A stretch of 64,000 nucleotides of DNA. Source: Dromaius novaehollandiae (taxonomy: Eukaryota > Chordata > Aves > Casuariiformes > Dromaiidae). Every line of letters begins with the position of its first letter. Positions within the stretch are counted from its first letter, which is position 1. Under the pieces are notes generated by a model. That model ran no database searches. It saw nothing but the letters and a program-made list of their open reading frames with translations, and was not told where the DNA came from. Where the stretch lies: NCBI RefSeq assembly GCF_036370855.1, contig NC_088101.1, positions 875,501 to 939,500 of the forward strand, in the 5' to 3' direction. The translations under genes and the position numbers were made by a program. Positions 38,850-50,700 of the stretch are shown one piece after another.

Positions 38850-38873
38850 TTTTTTTTTTTTTTTTTTTTTTTT
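38850..38873 (+). repeat. Poly-T run (24 T)
   Basis: The longest T homopolymer in the window. It is A-rich on the minus strand. No retroelement body was recognised on either side. Confidence 0.85.
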
Positions 38874-41800
38874 AAAGTCCACCTGCCTGCAACAAGGCCA
38901 TGAGGGTAATGCTGAAGTAATTTTCGTCGGATGTTGCCTCATGTCAAAATGCTGAAGGAGAGACTAATTTTGGAGTCCTTTTTGTCGCTGGGAACATGAC
39001 CCGGGAGGAAAGCCTGCCCGAGATAGTAAAGGCTATTTTGGGTGGCGCTGAGGCACTGCAGGAGAGTTGGGGCCAGCGCAGTGCCCCGGGAGTGGTGGCA
39101 GGAGGCCGTGGGTCTTGCCGGCCTCCAGAAAGGACATGTGTGTGGTTTAGCTGTGTGCCCGTCCAGCTGTCAGCCCACCCTCATCCCCTCACCAGGTCCG
39201 AGGCGCTTCGCCTGGGAGCTCCTCGTGTGCAGCTCCCGTAGGGTCGTAGCAAACCCTGCTCCACCGAGGAGAAGCCCTGCAAAGTCCTGCTGGGCGAGGA
39301 GATCCCCCTCTTTCATTTCCCCAGGGCACAAACTCCTGCAGCTGCCTCGGGAAATTTGGCAGCGAGCATTTAACGTGCGACGGCGTTGGAGGAAATCCCG
39401 CTCTGGGACTCCCGATCACGCTCTGGGGAGCGGCGCTCCGAGGTGGCGGCCCCCCCACCGCTGCGTCGGGCTCCCTCTAGAAACACGGTGTTACTGCAGT
39501 ACGCTGGCCGAGGGCCCGAGGGAGGAGACTGGCCTCGGCATAGCTCCCTTTCCACCTCGCATGGGCAGAGATGGTCAAGCGCCCCGAGGAACGTGTACTC
39601 TGCCCTGCCAAAGGCTGCAGCACCTTCCCCTCCGGCACAGAGAAGACCCTGTGGGGCCAGATGCAAAAGCTGGCCTGGTGCTGCGTGTTGCAGAAAAATA
39701 CTAGGCGGTATAAAACCGTTGCCTCTTAATAATGAATATGCCCAGCAACAGACCCCATGAAAATCCTTGCAAAACAAGAGATCATGAGGGAGGGAATGAG
39801 TGCAGAGAAGCTGCTACAAATGAGCCCTAAGGAAAGCTGCTACCCACAAGGAAAAAGGCATTCCATCAGGGAAAGAGCCCAAAGAGCAGCACAAGAGAGT
39901 GAGGCGTAACAAAATGATTGGCAGGCAGGAAGGACAAAGAGGGAGGTCCTTGGCCGGGCACACAAGGTGATGGTCAAAGATGTTACAGTGATGCAAAGGT
40001 GAGATGCTGTATGCAGATATCAGGGTTAAAACAACCTTGAAGGCCGGGACCTAAATGTAGGTGAGTCCCTCCAAGGAGAGAAGGCGGCCTCCTGCTCTCT
40101 CAAGATCTACAGTGTTCTCTTCAGAAAGCTGCTCCACGACCTTGCTTTCATGCAGTCTACAGGTTTCCTTGCCATTAGTGAAGTCCTGGGAAAATCGCAG
40201 CAAAAGCAGGAAGGTTGGTTGTCTGCCCCGAGTTTGCACCAATCAATGCAACAAAAGTGCGCCTGTCCTTATGGGGATTTTTCTTGAGACCATCCCTTTT
40301 TCCTCTAGAGAACATGGGGATGGAGGTCTATGCACTGTGCTTTGCTTGATGCAAAGAAACACGGTGACTTGCCATTCCTTGTGCTGTTTGTCTGAACCCC
40401 AGAGTACCTGGCTGCATAGATGCAATATGCAAAACCTGTCTGCAAGGTGTATATGCCCTCCTACGTGAAGGCAATGAGGAGCATAGAGACACAGCCTCTT
40501 GTAGGCAAAAGCTTGGACTAGAATCTAAAATCATCCAAATTTCCTGTATGCCTTTGTAGCAGAGGGACAGCAAGGTCCCTGGAGGAACGGTGAGAAGATT
40601 AAAAGGAACTGGTGCTATTTCCATTGATACAGTAATGTGATTGCAGAGACAGAGCAATGCTCTCCTCAGGCAGGCTAAATCCATCCAGATGCATTGACTT
40701 CAGCACAGCTTGGCTTGTTTACACCATGCGAGCATCTGGCTTGCTGGACTCGGATCTGCCCTAGATGCACAACTCATGGCAAAGCAATGTATATTTTGAC
40801 TGTAGTGCCCTAGAAAGACTGCAAACCTTATTTGGTGGGGTAGATTCTTGGGAACTTGCATGTAGGCAGACTTGGGGACTCTGAGGGCAAATTCTTGCGT
40901 GAGAGACTGTACTTTGCTTGAAAGTCACTTCTTGTATGCTGACAAAGGCTAAGAGAGGAGGCCAGACTGAGGGATGCACGTAGTTCTTGATAACAAATAT
41001 GGTCCTAAACTCTCCTCAAGGGTTCATGTCCCTCAGATAGGGCTCTTTCAGTATCTAGGCGCTCTCTACTGCAAACAGAGAATGGTCGGTCCCTCTGTGA
41101 AACATTAGTCTCATCCTAAGATCAATGTCAATAAAAGATGGGATCACTTGCTTTCCAGACTTGCCTATCTCTCTGCATTGCTATAAAGGGAATCCGAAAA
41201 CTAGCAGGAGTGAAATGCTTGACTTCTAAATGGCATCTCAAGCAAGTGCCATAGGCAACAGCAACAGTAAAGGCAAGAACCGAGGCAACGACGCTGAGGA
41301 AGGCAGCTAGAGCTGCTCACATCTCAAAGCCTGATGATATCCAAAGATTTTCCCAAGTAACCAGAAGCTTGAAGTTTTCTTCTTGCAGAAACTGTTAGCA
41401 AAAAGACTCCGCTCTGTGGTTGTTACTGCACTTAAGTCACGTGTGAAATGCAGCTAAGCAGGTGGCTCAAGATCCCAGGATTTTGTGCATACAGATACCC
41501 CCCCACACACACACAACAGCCCTGCGCAGCATATTTGTACTGGACCAAGTACTTTTAAACTTGGGTTGGAGAAGGCAGAATTTAGGAAATGTCTCTGCAA
41601 AAAGAGACACGCCCAGGTCATGAATAGCTCTGATGGGATCTGGCAAGCAGGCCATTTATTCATAGGAAGCCTGCTGCTGACTTTGGTCAGGGAAGAGGAA
41701 GTCAGGCCATCAGACAATACTTCGAGTAGCATTCAAGTGCCAACAGCTGGGAATGGCATGAGTCCCGAACCGATGGAGCCTGTGAATGTTTTCGGCTGAC

Positions 41801-43835
41801 TCCTTCATCCCTTCCTCCTCTAGCCTTCCCTCATCTCCTGTTGCGGATCGGCCCTGCTTCCACCAGGCACGCAGAAGAGGAGAGGGCCAGGAGGCTCATG
41901 CAGCAACCACTGGTTTCCTGCGGTGATGGAAAACCAACATAAAGAAAATGCAACAGCCCCTCCCCCAAAAGTATAAGAAAGTGGTTGGTGCCTCTCAGGT
42001 TTCCCTGGGTGCTGCTGTTCCTGCGCAGAAGTTACAGTGCTGGAGGGGGGTGAAGGTGCTGCAGACAAAGCAGGTGGTGAAGGAGAGGGTCCTTGGCCTT
42101 GGAAGATAAGAGATCAGCCCACACGGCTCCGAACCAGGTGGCACAGCAAGGCTGGAGAAAAGCAGTGAAAGCCTGGGGGTGTAAGGCAGTCAGTAAATCG
42201 AAATAAATGAGGTGGTTCTGAAAGTCGTTACAAGTAGTCTGGGAATTGGATTTGCTGCCTTATCTGTTCCCGAGAAAGGGGAGACAAATCTAGAAGAGTG
42301 TCAATGGGCAGTTCTTAGCAGCCGAATGTCCCCTTGGTTACCGTGCTCTGTGGGCTGTGTTTTGAGGCAAGAAGTGAATGCAGTATTGCTTTTACATTTC
42401 TTGTGCAGAAGGACAGCAATGTGGCCATTGGTCTCAATCTCGCACACACACATGCACAGACTAATGCACACATGCATGCTTTATATGCAAAAATGAAAGA
42501 AAGCTGTGATGATCCCTATGCTCAGATAAGCTCAAAGAGCAAAACATCATCCACCATTGAGCTTTTCAGTTGCAGAGAAAAAAGAAACCTAGTCTCTCAG
42601 ATTTTGGTCTTGCTTAGGTTCTGATCCTTTTTTTTCCCCTCCCAAATGTAATGATAAGTCAGGCACTTCTTCTGGAAGAGAAATGCCTTTCAGTCTCTAC
42701 TGGTAGGCCATCTTTGCTAGCCTTTTGAAATACTTTGGTGCCCACTGCATCAGTTCAATTTTGTGCAGTACTGCTTCATCAGAACTAATAGTGCAGTGCT
42801 GAAATATTGCAGTCAGGTGGTACCTGCACTCCCAAACTCCACACTAATCATTTCTGTTCATCTAAGAGTCACCTCAAAACATGAGGTTTCCGGTGACTTT
42901 CAGGCTCCCGCTATGGAGATAGCCTGGAAGAGAGCAAGCACTATATTTTTTAAAGCCAGTCACAGTAACCTGATCATCAGAGGGCCACAGAGCGCTTCAG
43001 ATCCCTTTGTCACCATGTCTCTGAGAGACAGGAGCATGCTGTCACATCCAGGAGAAGGGCTGGACATCAAGTCAGGTTACCCCACACGCAGAGGACCAGC
43101 CTGACTCACATGCAGCCAACGTCAACTCTCTTCAGTGGCATGACCTCGAAATGACTGCAAGCCCTTCCTCCTGACTCCCTGTCCCTCAAGATGATTGCTC
43201 ATACTTGCTGGTTCCTCTATGGGAGCCCTTGTGAGGGCTACTGCACTTCAGCTTGTTGATGCTGTCAGCTGGTTTTGAGCTGGCGGGCAACTTTGGGACA
43301 ACCTTTGTGGCCCTCCATCCTGTAGCCAGTAGCCTGGTGGTTGTGGTGGGATTGGCTCAGGCCCTCCAAATTTGCTTGGGATTTGTTTGGGTCATCCAAA
43401 AGCTAGGCAGAGTTCTCTTAGCCCAATAAAGTCAAATAATCAAATCCTATTTGATTAATAGCTTAAACCACGTTTGACACAAGTTTGTGTCAGCTCCCAG
43501 TGACCTCCCCTATGCACTGGGCCTCATCCAGCCTGTGTTACGACACGATTTGGGATGTACACCATTCTCGTGCAAACAACGGCATGCTGTGCGTGCAGGA
43601 CAGAGCTACCCTGGCATCCACGCTGCCTCCAAGCTTTTTAAAGCCTCCTTCTTAAATGTGAGCTGAGGTGGCTGTAAATAGCAAACGGTGGCCTCTGGTT
43701 AACCCGGGGGCTTTGATCACAGAACTGACTCTGGGTTTCGGTGTTTGGCTGTTCTCAGTCTCAGCTCTCATTTCAGCTGCGGGCCAAGTTCATTAGTGCT
43801 CCTGCCTCCTGCAGTCTGGGCAGTGGTGGGGGTGA

Positions 43836-44035
43836 TGTGTTTTATTATACACTCATAAATATGAAAATATATAGTTGTATATCATAAGGGAATAAATGAG
43901 CACATAACTATAAAATTAATATGTCATTTTAAATAGAAAATGTAAAACCTAAATTGCACATTAGAACTTAAATGCAAACCAAACAGGAGAGGTTCATGTC
44001 ATCAATAATATATTTAAAATAAAACTCTAGATGAA
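43836..44035. other. AT-rich block
   Basis: About 200 bp dominated by A and T (TATACACTCATAAATATG, AATATATAGTTGTATATC, ATAATATATTTAAAATAAAA), inside much more GC-rich surroundings. It lies about 350 bp before the CR1 remnant. No coding potential. It could be old retroelement tail debris or a matrix-attachment-like sequence. Confidence 0.5.
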
Positions 44036-44384
44036 GGGTTGAAGGCAGCTGTCTTGGGACCTGAGGGACCCTTGACCCCCTATGTTGGGTTGCAAAGGGG
44101 TCGATGTGTCCCGTGCCGTCTGACGGCTGCTGCAGTGGCTTGTCTGTCACAGGCCTGGCTGCTGCGTATCCCCGTGCTGTCTTGCTGCAGTCCCCCGGTA
44201 TTTCTTATCCGTGTGAACACTCATCCTGTTTCTTCAGTGGACTTCCTTTGTTTTGCAGGCCGCTCTACCTTATGAGCGTGTTGTCACCTCATGACCGGAA
44301 GGCGCAGTGCGATATGTCAAAGGCAGTGCGCCACACTCCAGCTTTAATTGCCTTCCCCATGTCCATTTCAAAGTGGAGGAGAGA

Positions 44385-44745
44385 CAGCTGATGGAGGCCT
44401 AACAGTGTCTTCCAATACGTGGACGGCGTGACGGAGAAGACCTCAGAGGTGCCCACCAGAAGCATGAGAGTCAGTGGGCACCTCTGCAACACAGGAGCTT
44501 CTGACGAGGCAGGAGGAAACAACTCTGCCCCAGGAGAGTGGGGTGGCCCCAGTGCAGGGCACAGAAAGGTAGTGGCATGGTGGCATCTCCGTCCTTGGGG
44601 AACATCAACCGTTACCTGGACAAGGCCCTGAGCAACCTGACATGGCTGTGAGGCTGGCCCTGCTTGGAGCGGGGAGAGGACAAAGACCTCCGGAACTCCC
44701 TTCTCACCTGCATCTGTCCCTGATTGTATGATTACACAGTTCTGT
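44385..44745 (+). mobile_element. CR1-type LINE 3'-end remnant (clearest copy)
   Basis: The order of blocks follows the CR1 3' consensus: GGAGGCCTAACAGTGTCTTCCAATACGT-like start, then GGCATCTCCGTCCTTGG, GGACAAGGCCCTGAGCAACC, TGGCCCTGCTTGGAGCGGGG, CCTTCTCACCTGCATCTGTC and a terminal ATTGTATGATTACAC. The end resembles the ATTCTATG octamer that closes CR1 elements. It encodes no intact reverse transcriptase. This is the best single piece of evidence that the genome is sauropsid. Confidence 0.75.
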
Positions 44746-47700
44746 TTGGAGCTGTCGCCCTTCTCAAAGCACTGATGCTGCTGATCCCCACCGTGTGAAC
44801 CACAAGAATTCGCTGACCCGTCTCAGGGAAGTGGGGCTCTCACAGGAGCAACAAAAGAGGCATTGCTTAAAACTGTGAGGATGTGATACAATGAGCAAAT
44901 ACGGAATGGTGAGAGGCAGATAAGACATGGAAACCTCATATATAAGCATGATATGGAATGCAGCATTATGTGTCTAACAGAGGATAAGGAAAGAAGACAC
45001 GGATGACCCTCAAAATGCTTCAGCGAAGGTCTCACAGAGCTTGCAGATTGGAAGCGGTATGTGAGTGTGAGCTCACTGTGCTGTATCATAGCAAAGCCCT
45101 TCCTTTATGGATTTACTACTAATATAAAATTGTCCTAACCTGTCAGAAGCAATCAGATATTGCTAAAGCTAAGTTATCCAAATCTAAAAAGGCAAACACA
45201 TGCATCTATTACTAATGCAAAGATAGCTTATTCTGCATAAGGCAAACAAGCCTATCTGTGGGTTGTGTGCAAGTAATTTGTCTTGCAGACCTTTGCCCAC
45301 TGAGCATGGTGTGACTCTTTGCACCCCCGAAGGTTCCTGCTCACATTAGCTTCCACTGGGGGTGAGATGGGCTTGTGCTGGCTATAACTGTTACCCGTGA
45401 CATGCTCAGCTGCAAGCTGTACTGTTGTCTCAAGTAATTTTGGCTGGTTCATTTCACCACTCACTCTGTCCTAAGACTTACTACATGAATGAAGATTATA
45501 TGCGAGATCCTGTCACACTGCTCTTAAATTATCTATTTATAAAGAGGCTGTAGGTAAGCTGTGAAACTCACAGGACTTGGTGGAGGCTAAAAGTTGATGT
45601 GAGTGCAAAACAGGACTGGACACATTTACAGAAGGAAAAAAGCTGCCCTTGCACAGAAAGACACTGCCTCCCTTCCGGGAAATCCTTGATTTGCCAATTA
45701 AGCTGTCTAGGAAAGTAATCCGGGGTTGAACCACTGCAGGCTTGTCCGGCTCTGCTCTTCCTCAGGCACCTGCCATAGCTGACTGCCAGACAGGACACAG
45801 GGGGAGATGGACCATGCACATTTTGTATCACCAAGCCACAGAAGAGCTTGCTCGGTGTCACAGATCTTTTGAAACTTCGCTCTGGAAAACTTCCAAGAAG
45901 GTGAAATAAAATCCTTCTGGGCAACTGCAGAGGTGAAGGGATAGCCTCAGAGGGAAGAGCAAGGCCTCCCAAATCCTCCTCCTGACCCGAAGGCTCCCAT
46001 GTAGAAATGCTTCTGGGGTTTGCAAATAGCTTGAAACCACCCGCAGGGACAGGTAAGTGATGGCTGGCCTGGGAGGATGCTTCCCCACCCACATGCTTCA
46101 ACCAAAGAACCAGTTCCAGGGCAGCCTCTGGCACTGGTAACTACAACCACCCCATCCTGGGAGAGTTGGGACCAGCAGAGGGGACAGCAGCTAGCATCAC
46201 TGGTGTAAAAATCAAAGGTGACAACCTCACAGTAGGTGAAATGAGTGTCTGCTTGATAGTAGATGGGGTCATTAGAAGCAGCAGCCTAAGAGTCTGTGAT
46301 CTCTGAGCAAAAAATTAGTCATCCGAAAGCTGGCCTTTAGGTCAGTGCTGCCACCCCGGCTTCTGTGCTGCTCCGTGCAAGGGAAGGGCCCAAGGTGGCC
46401 TCATGGTGTTCGAGCCTGGGGGCTCAAGTATCCAGAAAAAGCCTGATAAGAGCCAGGAATTCAAGTGGGCCTGAAATAGTGATAAGGGCAGCTGGGGAAT
46501 GCCTCATATGGGCACATGGGCCAGGGCAGCGGGGCTCGGTATGTGAGGGGGTGACACCTGCCCCATACGCTCGGGGGTCACATTTCACTCCCGAGGAGAC
46601 GTGCACGGGGCAGGCAACGCGTGCCGCACCCCATGGAGTTCGTCCTTTGCCTGCCCTACATGGAGGTCCTTCTCCCGCGTGGTCCTCGGGGCTCCCGCTG
46701 GCCTCTGCAGCCCCCCCTTTGCGAACCGTGCGGCACCTACTCCCTGCTTCGGATGCAGAAGCATCTGCCAGAAGGTCACCCGTGAGATCCTTCTGCAGCG
46801 TTGCCGCCAGGGTAGGGCCCCTGAAACTATGTAGGGGCAGACCGAAGCCAGGTTTCAGCCCCCAAAACTGGAGCAGCTCCTGAAGACTCCCTTGTGGCTT
46901 GCCTTTCCTATGCTGAAGGGGTTCTGCCCTTACCAGAGGCTGTGACCCAGTTTCTTTTCCGGTGACCAGGTCCCACGGTGACTGAATGTCACCCAAAAGA
47001 GGCCCGGCGCTTTCCTGATATCTTTTACCGGGCATCAGCGATATCTTGATCTACGGGCCCTAGCATGAGGGAAAAGCGTGCTTCTTGCTGGAATGAGGTG
47101 GAGACGGTACGAGGCTGCTGTAGGCTGGCAGCTGGAAGAAGAATGACAGATGAATACGGTGCCAAACCAAGTGGCAGCCAGCCATTGCGTGGCCATGTGA
47201 CTCTGGCTTTTCAGAGACTACTTTTTAACCTGTAACTGAGCCTGGTCCTACCCTTGCTCTCCCTCTCACCCTGCGGAAGTATGCCCAGCTCCCCCCGGAC
47301 TTTTAAGGTTGTTTAATGCTTTTCAGTCTGAACTCAATGTGGAGGGAAAAAGCAAGCAGGTGCTTAAATTAACTGTGCTCACAGGGAGCAGTTGTAGCCG
47401 ACAGAAACGTGTGTTCAGTGTGTGCGTCGTGGCAAAGTCTCCTGTGGTGGCGGGCGATGCTGTTCGCGGTGGACAGGGCTAACGTCCAGTTAGTTCAATT
47501 TTAACCCCAGGCTCCAAGCAAACATGGTTAGCAAACACTCTTCAGAGGAGGCCTCTAGCAAGCAGCAGCGTTGTCCTTCCAGGGCCTGCAGCATTGCCCG
47601 TTCCCCGGTGGCTGGATTCACATTCACCGCGAGGTCGCTGCCAGTCTGCCCGGGGCACACGTGGCTGCATCTTGTGCGAGTGCCTCTGCACAGCCTTTCC

Positions 47701-50700
47701 CCACGGCTGCTGCAGGTCCCCGTGGCAGCAGTTTGCTCTAACGCAGACATCTACCCCGGGCGGGCCCAGAGCCTGACAGTGCAAACCCATATTTCCCTTC
47801 CTGCAAATTCAAGAGGAGCACGGGAGTCGCAGCTCAGCAGCGGTGGTTGCAACGCTGGCAAAGAAACTGTGGAGTTAAAGGGCCTACTTCATATCGTGTG
47901 GAGCTGCAGTGTAAACACACCGAAAAGCCTCTGCCAGCAAAACACTCCCTGACCCCACTCAGGCTTCCGGGCTGCAGAGTTTGCCCAGCCTCCTCCTCCT
48001 CCTCCTCTCTGCTCCTGGGCCGCTCTGTTTCCACGCTCTCTGTGCCCCGTAGCAGCATCCAGGAGCAAAGTCAAACATGGGTTAAATATAGCAGTGAAAA
48101 GCTTTGCTGTCTCCAAGGGACCGCAAGGAAGGTGAGCTCGGCCGGGGGACAGCTCCAAAAGCCAGAAACAGAGCATGAGGGGATTTCAGACTCGGCCCTA
48201 AACCACCTTAACTCTCCCCGGTGCTGGGCTGATGGGAGTGGTCTCTCTGCTTTGCCGGAGGGCAGGCCGGTGATTGAAATAAGGGGTCTGGGGAAGAAGT
48301 CTGAAGCTCCCCCGGGGGGTAGGTGGCCTGGCCCCGCCTGGCCCGGAGCATCGCCTGCCAGCGTTGCACCGGGGAGCGAGCGGGCGGCCGCGGGGCCCAC
48401 GCCAGCTGCTGCTCACGTGGAGGTGGCGTGCTGTGAGGGCTGCCAGCTTGGGGACAGCAGTCCCGGCTTCACTCTGCCAACAGCCGCTGCCCGGGGCGGT
48501 GAGCTCTGTACACGTGCCCGCGCAGCCCCAGAGCACAAAGTCAACACGATGTCCTGTCAGGCCTTGACCTGCAGCTGGGAGAGGGACCGCCGGGCTGTGG
48601 CATGGCTGCCTGGGCAGCCAGCGGGGCCGGACGCCCCTCTGGGAAGGAGCCCTCCTGTGGGGATGTGGGCCAGGCCTGGGTGGGCCCTCGTTCACCTCCC
48701 ACCTGCGCTCGGGGAGGAGGACGGGGAGCAGCAAGTCCGGTTCGGAGCACTTGGCCGCTGCGAGGCTGGCGTCGCTCAGAAAGGCCTACGTGACACCAGC
48801 TGCCCCCAGGGGAGGCAAAACCCGGTGTCTGCGCAGAGTTTGAGCCTGCTACTGAGGCCCGTTGCTCATCCGTAGAGGTGGGCAGGGAGTCCGAGGAAAC
48901 ACCCGGCAGCCGGTCCTGCAGCAGCCCCACAAGGCCAAGAAGAACTGCCAGCGTCTCCCTCCTGCTGCTTTGCCCTTCGCTGCCAGACTGGGGCTGGGTA
49001 AATACGCCACAGGTATTTACCCAGCCCTCCGGTCCTCCTGCTTCCCTCCCGGTGCTGTGCTCTGCCCTAGAGGCTGCTGGGGCTTCGGGCTCTGCACCAA
49101 GGCTTGGTGCGTGGGCAGGCTCAGACAGACAGTGCTCCTGATAGTATAACCTGAGGGTTATTTCTGAAAAACCAAACAAGCCGGCAGGTTGTATGTGTGC
49201 GCAGCTAACGGGAGAGGAAATTTCGCAGCCCTTGAGCTTGTTTCAGTTACCTCTCATCTCCTACAGCCCTTCTCGTCTCCCTGAAGGGCCTGGCACGGAC
49301 TTAATTGGAGATAGGTGGGGGTGTGATGGTGGATGCCAGGTTAAATATGAGCTGGCAATGTGTTTTCATCATGAATAAGGCAAAATGCATCCTGGCCTAC
49401 ATCAGATGCGTGGCCAGCTCATGTGTGCTGAAGCTTTTGGGCTACCATAGCTTTATGCTGGTATCTCCACACCAACACAGCCTGCTCAGGGCAGGCTCTC
49501 TTCCCACCCGTGCAGGATGCAATGCCTATCGCATCCCATGTCTCCTGCATGACAGCATCTCCTGCCTCCCCTCCCCGTCTCCCTCCCAGGCAGCTCAGGC
49601 AGCACTATCACGTCAGTGTCATCTGCCCTGCTGTGCTTCCCAAAAAGCCACGAGGTCACAGGGAACGACTTTGGCTGGCTCAGCTTGGAAGCGAGAGCCC
49701 AAGAGTCACGGTCCCAAGTCTCACACACCTCTGTTTCCCAGAAAGAAGGGGCCAGGCCGTGCATTTGTGCTGAATGATGCAATTGGCAGCTGCCCCAAGC
49801 TCTAGTTTGTGGTAGACACACTGTGTGGCTGGGTCTGAGGCTTTCCAAAGGGCTTGGTGGTACCCACGTGCTGCAGGATAGATGCATGCCCAAGATCACA
49901 AGCCTACTGTTCGCTGCAAAGCTCTTCCCTTGTGGCAGCAAGAGGGGATCCCAAGGGTGCTTATGGCTGCAGGGCTCAGGAGAAAAGGAAGTGGTCTGGT
50001 GGAAAGCGCAGCCAGTGTCCCACATGTCCCCATGGCTCTGGGTCTTCGGTTGATGGCACCACAAGGATGAAAGGAGTTCCTGCCTGGAGTTCCCTCTCTT
50101 CTACCAGGCTTGATTTTCCTGGCACAGTATATCTTGGTGACTGTTATGCCTGGGTCAAATGTTGACCCATGGCTTGCTGTTGACTTGTGTGTTTAAAAGT
50201 TGTTGAGAAAGGGACACACAGACAAATGGCTAGACCAAATAGCCAGTATCAAATAACCCCTTCCTGTAGGAAATGGAGTTAAACCGGAATGAGCTGGGAG
50301 GCATGAAAGTGGATGCCACCGCAAAAGGAGAAAACGAGTGCAATGTTTCATGCCCAGGGACCTGGCAGTACACTTTCTCTGAGGGATGGCAAAATGCTCA
50401 GCCCTGACAGTCCCACACTGCCCTGATGGGAAAACGTAGCATTCGCCCGCATCCCAAGGGGCAGCTGTCGCTCCAGAGGGTGGACATCAGCAGTTTTGGG
50501 CACCTCCTGGGAGACTCCCAGTCTCCAAGAAGGCCTCGCACACCTTCAGAATCAGGACCTCAGTAGCTTTGGGGCATCTCACTTGAAAAGATGGCTCAAA
50601 TTACAGGAGATTTTTAGATCTTCCCTTGGGTTTTCCAGGGAGAGCTAGCAGGGCGTCTTACCAACACCCGCCCAAGACAAGATGAAGTTAAAGTAAGCGG

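Larger units (their letters stand above)
36431..44384. other. Gene-poor spacer 5' of PPP1R3B
   Basis: No gene recognised. It contains a 14-base C run at 36612-36625, a (CCCCT)n patch near 37438-37455, a 24-base T run at 38850-38873, CG-containing patches at 38480-38560 and 39380-39480, a CA-rich patch near 41503-41516 and an AT-rich block at 43836-44035. Short open frames on both strands show no family motif. Confidence 0.5.

Noticed and set aside
45568-46134. Minus-strand open frame of 188 codons
   Set aside because: No recognisable domain and several overlapping frames of similar quality in the same place.
46365-47035. Open frames of 172 (plus) and 203 (minus) codons
   Set aside because: Mutually antisense frames in a GC-rich patch without family motifs.
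47847-48875. Plus-strand open frame of 342 codons
   Set aside because: It contains a simple-repeat poly-Ser stretch, has no domain, and equally long open frames lie on the other strand. Chance opening in GC-rich DNA.
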